Shown piece after piece: positions 10,390 to 21,245 of a stretch of DNA of 64,000 nucleotides (position 1 is the stretch's first letter; each line of letters opens with the position of its first letter). The notes beneath the pieces were generated by a model that did no database searches, had not been told where the DNA came from, and saw only the letters and a program-made list of their open reading frames with translations. A program made the position numbers and the translations under genes. Location of the stretch: assembly GCA_029237695.1 (NCBI GenBank), contig CM055278.1, forward strand, positions 68,253,188 through 68,317,187, in the 5' to 3' direction. The stretch is from Conchocele bisecta (taxonomy: Eukaryota; Mollusca; Bivalvia; Lucinida; Thyasiridae).

Positions 10390-10714
10390 TAAAATAGCAT
10401 AAACATTGTGTTGGTTTTTTCACACAACCACTTTCAAAGCCTACCCGAACGCGGACACTTAAAATAGTAAGAACTTGCTATGGCCTTATATGCACATAAT
10501 AACATATAAGCGCACTCACTGAGAGCTCAGAAAACAGTCAAGTCGTGAAAACGAATATACTCACTGTAATTCGTTCTTTTTATAATTATGTGTGTACTGC
10601 ATTACAATGTGTCATTATAGCATAAATAGTGCTCTGATTATGTTTTCATTTGACACGCTGACGCACTGAGCTCGCATAATAGTGAATGAGAAACTTGAGT
10701 TATTTGTATGAGTC
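10390..10714. other. No gene or repeat recognised
   Basis: AT-rich spacer of about 325 bases before the TTAA element; nothing supported. Confidence 0.3.
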
Positions 10715-10718
10715 TTAA

Positions 10719-11231
10719 AGGTACATGCCCACTCAGTAGGCTCAAACTGTTATTTATATCAGAGACATCATCTGAGACATTTTCTGGCAAAATAAACATT
10801 CATTCACCATTACCCCACGTATTGATTGGCATTATTATACATTTTATATCAGACTTAACTTTACACACTGATATCAAGGGCGATAACCTGAAAAAATAAT
10901 ATTTGCGACAGATTATAAAGTATGATAATTGCACGTCAAAAAATAAATACAGACTATAAATAGTAATGTCCGTTAACATTTTAAGGTAAACACGGTGACG
11001 CATTTAATTAGTTTAAATAATTTAAAAAAATAGCATGCGTCATTTGCATATGACAATAGCCTGATACCACCGCGCGTCACAATCAGTAAAATACATATTA
11101 CTAAATGGTTATACATGTATAGCGGCGACTCGGTAATCTTTAGAACTGGTGGAATAGTGACACAATTACATGTATACACTTATGTAATTCCTATAAAGAA
11201 AATGTTGTGCCTTTTGAGTGGGCATGTACCT
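10719..11231. mobile_element. TTAA-type MITE, complete copy 1 (513 bp)
   Basis: Begins AGGTACATGCCCACTCAGTA and ends in the exact complement of the first 12 bases; TTAA is at 10715-10718 and 11232-11235. The interior has gatatcaagggcgataacct and tgacgcatttaattag blocks shared by all copies. No ORF of note. TTAA duplications occur in piggyBac and Kolobok; the AGG start argues against typical piggyBac (CCC), so Kolobok-like is my inference. Confidence 0.8.
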
Positions 11232-11235
11232 TTAA

Positions 11236-11855
11236 TGAGGGATCATAGCTAGTTATCTTCCATTGGATTTGTTTATAGAAATCCGGTCCAAATTGTGTAG
11301 TTTAGAGCCTTATTGCTTTTAAAAAGGGCGAAGGTAGCAGTATTTGCTAGATTCATATTTTCACACTTATTACTGTTATTGCAATCAGTGGAGACTCAGA
11401 TATGATATGGGTCTACTCTGTTTGCAAAACCGATTTGTTTGTGCCATTCAGTAAGAAATAAATGCTGAAAGAACGGATCTTTGTAAGTAGATTTGCAAAG
11501 GGGAATAACTAGCTACGATCTCTCATTGAAGGCATTTTTGATTGAGAGATTAATGGTTCTCGTGTTTGTATGAATTGAGAGAACTATAAGCGTATAGCTA
11601 TGGATAACAGAAGATGCAAGCAAGATGATAATGTACTTGAAGCGCTATGCACCCATGACTTATATATACCATGCATACTGAATGCATAGAAATACAGGAC
11701 TATACTATACCGCATGTCTTAAAGTTTGAAGACAATATACATGTATATGATTTTAAAGGCCATGCGTCTCATATGAGGATGAAACATGAGTAAAATAGTT
11801 GGTAAAATATATCATTCGGTTTTCTGTAACTATATAACACTAAGAGTAACCTAAC
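11236..11855. other. No gene or repeat recognised
   Basis: About 620 bases between two repeat features, probably intronic or downstream to the 12203-13618 exon on the minus strand. No further exon is evident. Confidence 0.3.
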
Positions 11856-11858
11856 AAG

Positions 11859-11985
11859 ATAATGCGCATATATATACATGTATATGTAATATAGATTATT
11901 GTTGATAATGCGCATATATATACATGTATATATAATATAGATTATTGTTGATAATGCGCATATATATACATGTATACACATATGG
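11859..11985. repeat. Three tandem units of about 46 bp
   Basis: gataatgcgcatatatatac followed by atgtatatgtaatatagatt recurs three times with minor changes, ending just left of the short MITE. Confidence 0.8.
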
Positions 11986-12145
11986 CATGTTGATAATGTA
12001 GGATAGTGTATTTAATTTGTTGTTTTTTTAGACATGTAGTATTTATTCTATAGTCAAAGTATTTGACTATAGAAAGACTAGATTTTTGTCTACGTGTCTA
12101 AAAGAAGTATAATACAATATCCTATCAACATGCCGATCGCCTGTA
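11978..12145. mobile_element. Short relative of the CACAGGCG element
   Basis: A 168-bp hairpin whose right end (caacatgccgatcgcctgta) matches the terminus of the 769-bp element. The left end retains ggcatgttgat and aggatagtgta but is otherwise degraded. Inner arms 'ttttagacatgtag' and 'ctacgtgtctaaaa' pair. It would lie in the intron directly after the donor of the 12203-13618 exon. Confidence 0.65.
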
Positions 12146-12202
12146 GTTCTCCAGTCACACTCACATAAAAGAAAGAATAACCAAACATTTGCACTTTCTT
12201 AC

Positions 12203-13618
12203 CTTTCGATGGAAGAACCAACCCATGCATGATGATGGTTGTTGTTCTCCTGGGACAGCACCAGTGTTGTCCACGTAATCACGTGGTATTTTCTCGGGGA
12301 CACACGTCAGCAGATTTTGTTGTCGATCCATCGTGAATATAGTATCCTGTTCCAGACCATCCGATGACAAGTGCACGCTGTCAAACGATTTATTTTCGTA
12401 TGAGGGACTTCTGTTCATCAAACTGGTTTCGTCACGTGTATTCGTTGTTGACTCCGAATACTGAATAATGCCACTATCACGCAATTCCGGCGCTTTGCCT
12501 GTATGCATTGTTTCCTCTGCTAAGGCGGGTGTCGATTTCTTAGTATCGTTCGGATCACGTATGAGCGCATGCTTCTGGTCACACCAGTCACGAGCGGTGT
12601 TGTCATGTATAGTATCTAATTGTTTCACCATGGGTGACGCTCCGTCGAAAGCACCGTCTTTTGGGGGACTTACATCATCAATACACTGCATCGACATTGC
12701 GATGGCTGCGCCCGTGTCTGCGTCATCGTCATCATCAATGTTATTCCCCTGTTCGTTCATTTCCATACTATTAACTATTATTGTCGTCTGGTCAGCACGT
12801 ATATATCTGAAGCCTGTTTCACAGCTACCGGTTGTGCAGTCGATTTTTGTCACACTATCGCGAAAATCTTTCGTGATACAATCAACGTTTTGGTAAACTA
12901 TTTCGCCAGCTGGCTGTCGACGTGTACTCGAAGTACCAGCGGCTGTGTAATAGACGTTTGGTGATTCTTTCAGTTGGTCTGTGGGACTTACATCATCAAT
13001 ACACTGCATCGACATTGCGATGGCTGCGCGCGTTTCTGCGTCATCGTCATCCTCAATGTTATTCCCCTGTTCGTCCACTTCCATACTATTAACTATTATT
13101 GTCGTCTGGTCAGCACGTGTATATGTGAAGCCTGTTTCACAGCTAATAGGTGTGCAGTCGCTACATATCCCACTATCGCGCAAATCGTTCGTGCTACATC
13201 CCTTTTTTTCTTTCAACACACGAGTCGAATCAACGTTTTGGTAAACTATTTCGCCAGCTGGCTGTGTACTCGAAGCATCTGTGTCTGGGCTGTTGGTGTC
13301 TGGACCAATACAAATGGGACTTTTACAAGGCGCTCTTAAATATATTGTTTCGTTTGTGAATCCTAAACCGTTCTGCAAAGTATATGGTTTTCCCCTTCCC
13401 GAGCAGAGCGATCTTGTCTGCATGCCATGGTGACGCTGGTTGTGAGCCGCATGCAAGCCAGAGTCAACTGTCGCCGGTACATCGCGCTTCTTGTCAACAT
13501 TAGTGGTGTCAGGAAGTTGTATTTCAATACCATTATCTCCTCCATTTGTTGAATCATGTGCAATGGCTACACTCGGTGCAGATTTCTGTCTGTGCATTAG
13601 TTTATTGCCCTTATTCAT
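12203..13618 (-). CDS. 472-codon first exon, duplicated degron/UIM-like module, unrecognised gene
   Basis: ATG at 13618 (A at -3) opens 472 codons to a strong donor, CGAAAG|GTAAGA, in phase 0; read-through would stop at 12161. The length and absence of stops make coding very likely. The product looks disordered and polar, with no membrane segment. Residues 118-213 and 235-318 are a tandem duplication. Each copy has EIVYQNVD (Y126, Y242; fits both YxN and ITIM-like patterns), a RDS site, CETGF, ADQTTIIVNSME, then an acidic run followed by AAIAMSMQ (A199/S203, A305/S309), which fits the ubiquitin-interacting motif. Copy 1 has DSGICS (148-153), a DSGxxS beta-TrCP degron; copy 2 has lost it (RDSVTK). 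A third DSG lies at 381. Copies are also very similar at DNA level, implying recent duplication or conversion. Later exons are not identified. Possible IkB-like or ubiquitin-pathway adaptor; unproven. Confidence 0.7.
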
Positions 13619-13684
13619 TTCAAATCAATATGCGACTGACTAAATTATCGTATAATACAAGTTTACAGTAGTTTATGTACGTAT

Positions 13685-13747
13685 ACGTCACTGGAATCAA
13701 GTGTATCGTCAACTACGATCGCAGCTGACCATAGAGATGTGACGTCA
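13685..13747. promoter_or_regulatory. CRE-type sites upstream of the 12203-13618 exon
   Basis: The perfect 8-bp palindrome TGACGTCA is at 13740-13747, about 120 bases upstream of the ATG, and a half site TACGTCAC is near 13685. This matches the CREB/ATF consensus and lies at a typical promoter distance. Functional use is inference; the transcription start is not visible. Confidence 0.4.
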
Positions 13748-13896
13748 CTGACATCATACTGTCAACCTGAAAGACACGTATACATAAGTCACACTCATGT
13801 TTTAATGTTTAATCATACTAAATCAACTGATATGCATGCGCGCTGTAGTCAAAAGTAGTAAGGTTATGACAATAAAAATTACAATTAGCATGTTAA

Positions 13897-14372
13897 AGGT
13901 ACATGCCCACTCAGTAGGCACAAACTGTTTTTTATATCCATCTGATACATTTTCTGGCAAAATAAACATTCATTCACCATTACCTCACGCATTATTATCC
14001 ATTTTATATCAGACGTAAATTTCCACACTGACATCAGGGGCGATAAACGTGTTTCCTTAACATGTTAACGGATATTACTATTTATTCTCTGTATTTTTTC
14101 TTTTGATCATACTTTATAATCTGTCAAAAAAAAAAATTCAGGTGACGCATTTAATTATTATAAATAATTAAAAAAATATCATGCCTCATTTGCACATGAA
14201 AATAGCCTGATACTACCGCGAGTCACTATCAGTAAAATAATATTACTAAATGATTATATCTGTATAGCGGGCACTCGTAATGTTTAGAACTGGTGCTGGA
14301 ATAATGACACAATTTTACACGTATTTAATTCCTATAAAGAACAGTTTGTGCCTACTGAGTGGGAATGTACCT
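13897..14372. mobile_element. TTAA-type MITE, complete copy 2 (476 bp)
   Basis: Begins AGGTACATGCCCACTCAGTA and ends with a near complement (one mismatch, GGGAATGTACCT). TTAA is exact on both sides (13893-13896, 14373-14376). Shorter than copy 1 because of internal deletions near the start and middle. Confidence 0.8.
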
Positions 14373-14376
14373 TTAA

Positions 14377-14807
14377 TGTATTGTTTACATCATTTGCAAG
14401 CATACTTTGAGAGGGGGTATCTTTAATTCTCAATATGTTTCTCATGTACTTTTACCAGCCAGTGATGTTTTGGGCAAACACCAGGGTGATCTGGGGAGAT
14501 TGTATTTAATTGTGTTATTGTTAACACTAATTAAACATTGATTTTAAATACTATTCTGCATGTACATTTATACATGTACATGTGTCATGTAAACGGTTTG
14601 TTAAAAATATATTTTCTTGGAAAAATAACTTAAAATATACTTACATATAATACATGTAATACATAGGCCGTCCTGGTATCAATATAAAGCTAACATTTCC
14701 GGATAACACTAGTGTACAACAGAAAGGATTGGTCGTTAGTCAGAGTTTCACCCACACACATGGGAAACCAACACGCTATTTATATATTTTGTATGGCGCA
14801 TACCTAC
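14377..14807. other. No gene or repeat recognised
   Basis: AT-rich spacer of about 430 bases with no supported feature. Confidence 0.3.
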
Positions 14808-14849
14808 GGAAGCTTAAAAGGGACATGTGCAATTATTTTTCTATGTCGT

Positions 14850-15525
14850 TCCCACGACATAGTATCTCGCTACCACGACATAGCATCTCGTTCCCACGAG
14901 ATAGCATCTCGTTACCACGAGTTAGTTATGTAGTTCCCACGACATAGCATCTCGTTACCACGACATAGCATCTCGTTCCCACGAGATAGCATCTCGTTAC
15001 CACGAGTTAGCTATGTCGTTCCCACGACATAGCATCTCGTTACCACGACATAGCATCTCGTTCCCACGAGATAGCATCTCGTTACCACGAGTTAACTATG
15101 TCGTTCGCACGACATAGCATCTCGTTACCACGACATATCATCTCGTTACCACCAGTTAGCTATGTCGTACGGAAGCTTAAAAGGGACACGCGCAATTTGT
15201 TTCTATGTCGTTCCCACGACATAGCATCTCGTTACCACGACATAGCATCTCGTTCCCACGAGATAGCATCTCGTTACCACGACTTAGCTATGTCGTTCCC
15301 ACGACATAGCATCTCGTTCCTTCGAGATAGCATCTCGTTCCTACGAGATAGGATCTCGTTCCCACGAGATAGGATCTCGTTACCACGAGTTAGCTATGTC
15401 GTTACCACGACATAGCATCTCGTTCCCACGAGATATGATCTCGTTACCACGAGTTAGCTATGTCGTTCCCACGAGATAGCATCTCGTTACCACGACATAG
15501 CATCTCGTTCCCTCGAGATAGGTAG
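14850..15525. repeat. Satellite of cgttcccacgagatagc units (left arm)
   Basis: About 20-21-bp alternating units: cgttcccacgacatagcatct, cgttaccacgagttagctatg and variants. Units contain internal dyads such as tcgtggtaacga, so the array can fold in many registers. The phrase acggaagcttaaaagggaca recurs at 15169, dividing the array into two tandem blocks. Frames open through it are artefacts. Confidence 0.9.
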
Positions 15526-16699
15526 CCAATGAAAATGAAGCATAATTACCGCCATTTTAGTACGACAGCCGGGAGCTTAACATTGTTTTGATTAACATAG
15601 TTTTGTTATTGGCGATTTTGCTTGTCCATGCCATCCACATCCAGAATCCGGCTAATGACACTCTGTCATCTTTGAGCGTTTTGAGAAATTTGCATAAATT
15701 AAAAATGGCCGCCAGACAGATATAGTATGCCGTGTGAGGTATTGAAGTAATTTAAGAGTGTAAAGTGGATTTACTTGACTTATCAGATAAGCGGTCAACA
15801 TTTTTAATATTCAATTAAATTCACTGTGACATGGAAAAAATCCAAAATGGCTGCCAAATGTAACATATTTTACATATAACTACTCTCACACTCTATATCA
15901 AAGCAAACATGATACTGATATTGGATATATTGCCACAACAAACGCTTTCAGTACGTTCGATATGTTCGTAGATAAGTTGTTGAACAGGGGAAGTCCAAGA
16001 TGGCCGCCACATATAGCTATAGTATCATATAACAATAATGTAAACGGACTGATAATTAAGTATATAACTGCATATTAGCGCCATATTGGTATAGATGTAT
16101 TGGATTTAGGCATACTCTGAACGTTTTCAGTAACTTAGACACATCATTAAATAACTGTGCCAATAGCAGAAGTCAAAAATGGCCTCCAAATATTTAACAA
16201 AAACGTCACGTTGCCTTATACTGCGTAAATTGCATACTAATTACTGGGGCTATTGATTAGTTTAAGCATATTAGTATACATATCTCAGGTTTATTGACAC
16301 ATTGAACGTTGTATGTAACTTTGAACTTTCAAATGCAATATTATACAATTGTGTCAATAGAAAGAAGAAGTATTACATGACCGCCAGATATAAATTACCT
16401 GGCAATGACAATCATAATGTGTAATGATTAAGATATGAAATGTCACGTTGAAATATTACAAAGACAAAACACATATTTATGTCAATCTTGTATTCTCTTG
16501 TAACCTTGTTATGTAATTAGACACGTGTTCCAATAGCAGAAGTCCAAGACGGCTGCCAAATATAAATTATAACAATCATCGTTTAATAATTAAGTTATAT
16601 AATTATGTTCAGTCCAGCTACATAGGGAGCACACTGCTATAGCAATAGTTTACAAATGTATGTCAATGACGATCGCATAATAATGAAATGATTATTAAA

Positions 16700-17585
16700 A
16701 TAGATAGTACAGTAGAAAAGTGAGACCCATAAGAAACCAACGCAATAAATACCTCCTAATAAGCAAATGACATGTGCACCTCGGTGGTCGGAGAACCTTC
16801 AACGCGGCAAAAACATGCACTCCACGATCAGCGGTGTACGGTCCCAAAACGAAAGCAACTGTGCATACACTACATAAACAGTATAACAAATGCAGGGCAA
16901 GCACAACAACAACTATTCCCCAATGAACTACTGGTAAAGTAACAGGACAGTGCATAAAACAGAACACTTGGATGGTTGAAACTGAACTGTTTGGCAGCTT
17001 ACCTCGCCATCAAGCTTCAAAAGGACATCAATATACAAGGCAATCAAAAAACGAATAATATATCATACGATAACGACAAACTAATTAAAACGAAATACAC
17101 AGCATACATGAAATAATGAAAGTTAATATTGTAGATAGTATATTAAATTTCGTGACTACTGCATTTCTTATATCCATTGCATTGTACCTTGAATGCTGTC
17201 ATGTTGTATATATTGGTGTGTACTATGTGTATTGTAGTCTGCAATGACTATAACAGTTATTGTTACCGTGAGTTAGTAGTGGCTCAACTGGAATGACTGT
17301 CGTATATATCATTCCAATGTGTATTAGTTCTGTCCACACTATAATATTTATTTTACATTATCTCAGTGTTTTTCTCAGAATTATTGAATTTGTGATTAAA
17401 TTTGATTTCTTTGTTTAACATTTACGTATGTTAACATGGCATATGCATGCACTCCATATTGAGTTGTATGTAATAAAATCAACTGCACATGCGTGTCAGA
17501 CGTTGAATTCCGACTTGTCATTGAAACCAAGAATGTTATAGAAATATTACATTATCTCATCATACACATATAATTTGTTTCACAT
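16700..17585. other. Body of the 4.9-kb element; no gene
   Basis: Non-coding and colinear with 42500-43025 in the second copy. Short open frames are not conserved between the two copies. Confidence 0.5.
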
Positions 17586-17587
17586 AA

Positions 17588-18064
17588 GGCCCCGTGCAGG
17601 CACCGGGGCGGGATCAACTGATCGATCCTGAGAATAGTGCTGCAGTAGCCATTGCTTGTCGTAAAAGGCGACTAAACTGGCTTAACGATTGGGTTCATAC
17701 TTTCCGGAACCCACTATACCGGATTTGGCCCTCATGTGCATGTTTGGCTTTCTTGTATGTGAGAGTTGAGTCGGGCTATGCCCCATATATAAAAGTAAGA
17801 TTAGCGCTAATCCTATTACTTTTAGGGGATGGGATAAATGATGCTGGTGTGGCGAGGGCCTGGCACCAGATCAGGTTGTTCTAATTTCAGGACTGAATAT
17901 ATATTTTGATTGTAAATATTGAGTTCTGAAGTTGGGATTTACCCCCCTTGGACAGGTGGATACGGGACTCGACCCCGTTGACCCGTCTGCGTGTAGACTC
18001 CCTGAGGCTTGTACCTCTATGTCAGAAAAGCGGACGTTAAACCCTATTCACTCACTCACTCATT
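17588..18064 (+). mobile_element. SINE-like retroelement, nearly complete
   Basis: About 475 bp. The head reads ggcaccggggcgggatcaac and tcgtaaaaggcgactaaact, with a possible B-box-like gggttcatac. The body has ggatttggccctcatgtg, gcgagggcctggcaccagat and tcaggactgaatatatattt. The tail is gcggacgttaaaccctattc followed by (actc)n. It has no second-copy equivalent in the 41-45 kb body, so it inserted after the bodies separated. A tRNA-derived head is inference. Confidence 0.7.
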
Positions 18065-19389
18065 GTTTCACATAATCAATACAAATCTGAATATATCAAT
18101 TGTTTGCAGTTTACCAAATGATAAGTGATATTAAAAGGTACATAAATCACAATGTACGTACCGCCCTTTAGTAGAATATATGTACCTTTCGCATAAAAAA
18201 TAACTTGCCAGAATGTAATAATATCAGTGGGAGTCCTTAGTTGCTATGGGAATAACGCTAATGGGACCGTTGACATATATATATGTGTTCTCCATTTGTA
18301 CTAGCTAGGTTAGCCAATTCGCGTGATTTCACAGTGAACTTGTTGAGCATTGAAGCGTTTGGAACCAATGGTATGTAAGAAAACCTCTTGCATTCATTCA
18401 AATCAGGAAGTCATTAATGTTTACTGTAAAGTTCCACCCTACATATTCTTGACAACGCCCACTATGTAAGTTATAATTACATACTTTGGTGTCAGAATAT
18501 TGTCAGCATGAATGTTGATGTGGAATGGCAAGACAAGAAGGCTTTCCAAAAGAAACTGAATAAGCCAACGTATATAACCAAGTCTACTATTTAAAGTGTA
18601 TGATTTGATTACTAGTAGAATGTACTATTTTATTATCCGGCGCCCATTTTTAGACTTCTGTTATTGCACGTTGTCTAATGGTGTATATTAAGTTAAGAAA
18701 ACAAACGATCATCTTGACTTAATACCAGTATTTGGTATAATTACATTCTTAGATGTGACATACGAGTCCAATTATATAAGCTAATTGCTACAATAATATC
18801 AAAATAGTTGGCGGCCATTTTGGACTAAAGCTGTTGAAACAATGATCTAATTGTGTACCTAAGGTACTAAAATCATTGTATCTCCCCCCCCCCCCCCCCT
18901 AAAATAAAAATATTCGTATGCGCATTTGCTCTGATATAGGGTCTGAGTGCAATTATATATGTTTTCTTATGAAGAGATAGGATTGCACGTATAATGTATT
19001 ATATTTATAATTGGCGGCCATTTTTGGAGTTCTGCTATTTAGACAACTATTCAATTACACAGAAAAGTTACAAAAATAAACATTCATTGTTTCAATAAAC
19101 CCAAGATTATAAAAAGCATACTCTTTGTTGTGACGAACTAGTTAAATTATGTCAAATGGTCACATTTTGCGGCCATTTTGGATTTTTCCCATAGTGCAGT
19201 TAAGGAATTGAATTTCAACGTTGCCAATGTTCATCACTACGTCAAATACACCCAGTTTACGCTCTTAAATTGCTGAATTTCCTCATGTTAATGCAACTAT
19301 ATGGCACACTATATATATTTGACAGCCATCTTGTAAAGTCAGTAATAAAAAAAAACATTTTATTCAAAACAAGGTAAAACCCCAAATCG

Positions 19390-19800
19390 GCCTTTGGCTG
19401 CCGGACTATATTCAACTATGGCTGAAAGAAAATATGGCGGTAATTATGCTGCATTTTCATTTGCTACCTATGTCGTGGGAACGAGATGCTATGTCGTGGT
19501 AACGAGATGCTATCTCGTGGGAAAGACATAGCTAACTCGTGGTAACGAGATCCTATCTCGTGGAAACGATATGCTATCTCGAGGGAACGAGATGCTTTGT
19601 CGTGGTAACGAGATGCTATGTCGTGGGAACGACATACAAAAATAATTGCGCATGTCCCTTTTAAGCTGCCGTAATGTCGTTCCCACGAGATAGCATCTCG
19701 TTACCACGACATAGCATCTCATTCGCACGAGATAGCATCTCGCTAAAACGAGTTAGCTATGTCGTTCGCACGACATAGCATCTCGTTCCCTCGAGATAGG
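19390..19800. repeat. Right satellite arm plus start of the next unit
   Basis: 19390-19675 is the inverted arm (units read tcgtgggaacgagatgctat). At 19676 the orientation flips back to cgttcccacgagatagcatc and leads directly into a second copy of the ggtagccaatgaaaatgaag segment at 19797. Two elements therefore appear to abut here. Confidence 0.75.
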
Positions 19801-20083
19801 TAGCCAATGAAAATGAAGCATAATTACCGCCATATTAGTCAGACAGCCGGCAGCTTAACCTTGTTTTGATTAACATAGTTTTTTTATTATTGGCGATTTT
19901 GCTTGTCCATGCCATCCTCATCCATAATCCGGCTAATGACACTCTGTCAGTCATCCTTGAGCATTTTGAGAAATTTGCATACATTCAAAATGGCCGCCAA
20001 ACAGTTATACTATGCCGTGTGAGGTATTGAAGTAATTTAAGAGCGAAAAGTGGATTTACTTGACTTATCAGATAAGCGGTCAA
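19797..20083 (+). repeat. Second copy of segment A, cut off at the start of the 21-kb insertion
   Basis: Matches 15525-15812 nearly base for base, through ttacttgacttatcagataa and gcggtcaacattt. At 15812 that copy continues into taatattcaattaaattcac; here it switches to catagaacgcctatattctc. The missing continuation is found at 41090. Confidence 0.85.
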
Positions 20084-21245
20084 CATTTTCATAGAACGCC
20101 TATATTCTCGTGAATAGTTACAGGCGTTCTATAATTACAATCGGTCGATGGGCCGAATGGGGTTCGCTGCGGGAAACTTCGTAAAATGAAAGTGTGCCAA
20201 TACCAACAAGCTATATGTTAGTTCAATATTGAAACATGCTAACACCTGTAAACATTGATAGGTTATATTAAAATAATAATACGCATGTAATTTGCAAAAA
20301 AATAGCTTCCCAATGAAATTTAGTTTCAATAGATTATCCCGTATGGAGCCTCATTTAGAACCTCTGGCACATATAGAGTCAACATTTGAACCTTTTTACT
20401 AAACGCCATAGTGTCATGTGTCCAATTTATTGGACACAGGACACTTTTTTTTAATGTAATATACCAACCAATAATAAATTTACGTTTAAAAAGTCAGCTA
20501 TTTGTTGTTAAATGCGATTGTATTTTCATTGTGACGTCATACTATATTTCGTGTCCTGCCAAACGCGTAATAATACACTGATTGGTCATATTGCCATTAC
20601 ACGTACTGCCGTCGTGATTGCTGTCTTCATTGTTGATAAGCTCTAAATACGGAAATACAGATACTCAGTGTGTACTCAACGATTTGTGAATGCTACAGAC
20701 GTACATTTCTGCAAATTTGCTAAAGTTGAGAGGACCATACGGCGACAGCCAAGAGGCATCAATAATTGACCTTAAACATTTTGCATATTTGTCCTACTTA
20801 CTACTAGCTGCCAGACACGAAACATTCGTTTCAGATAGGAATTATTTCTTTATTACTGTTGACCAATATTTGAATCGTGCTGACTTCGACAGCACTTTTA
20901 ACCACATGGCTACTAAAATAATTCCATTGTATTCAATCTAACATGAATTCAAGTGGTGGGGGATATTCAACTTTGCCTGTGCATGTGCCAAGTCATTGGT
21001 TTTCGCGACCAATGTTGTTTCCACAATTGTTGTTTAAATAGCTAATTTCTAATTTATGGTGCATCTCGGACTCTGTGTGTTTGTGGCACCTTGATACTTG
21101 TAGATTCACTTTGAATATATGTTTTCAGTCCAACAAGCCGATTCATTATCTATTTAGGCTATTATCTGTTATCTATTGTCTACATATATAGGCTTTTAGC
21201 CACTTAAAAAAGACACTACTTTCATTCCCCCCCCCCCCCACGAGA
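20084..21245 (+). repeat. Segment X (copy 1), uninterrupted
   Basis: Starts with a small hairpin, TAGAACGCCT pairing with AGGCGTTCTA, 20 bases apart, and ends near a C run and gagagtcaaatgtgttt. It contains an exon-like frame at 20690-20941 that begins MLQTYISANLLKLRG. The second copy has a 7-base insertion and a transposon in this frame, so it is not a maintained gene. It holds the empty site ATCAATAAT (20758-20766) for the insertion described at 32356. Confidence 0.8.

Larger units (their letters stand above)
14808..19675. mobile_element. 4.9-kb element with satellite-like inverted arms
   Basis: Left end ACGGAAGCTTAAAAGGGACA and right end (complement of ACGGCAGCTTAAAAGGGACA) are inverted. 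Both ends are followed inward by an array of cgttcccacgacatagc units and then by ggtagccaatgaaaatgaag (15525; complement at 19470). The body 15800-19380 has many 'aaaatggccgcc'-type phrases (15840, 16010, 16180, 19015, 19170), no transposase, and holds a SINE at 17588. No clear target duplication. A direct copy of the body is at 41092-45660. Confidence 0.6.

Noticed and set aside
5373..13618. The 12203-13618 and 5406-5897 exons as consecutive exons of one gene.
   Set aside because: The upstream exon ends in phase 0, while the only candidate acceptor before 5897 would need phase 2, and 5897 has its own ATG. An unseen intervening exon cannot be excluded, but joining them is not supported.
14712..15415. 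ORFs of about 72-105 codons rich in RHSISLPR-type repeats.
   Set aside because: They follow the 20-21-bp satellite and have no independent start, splice or domain support.
20084..21245. Segment X as a Helitron, because one end has a hairpin.
   Set aside because: The hairpin is followed by TG and T/A runs, not a CTRR end, and the other end lacks the TC start; the boundary evidence is insufficient.
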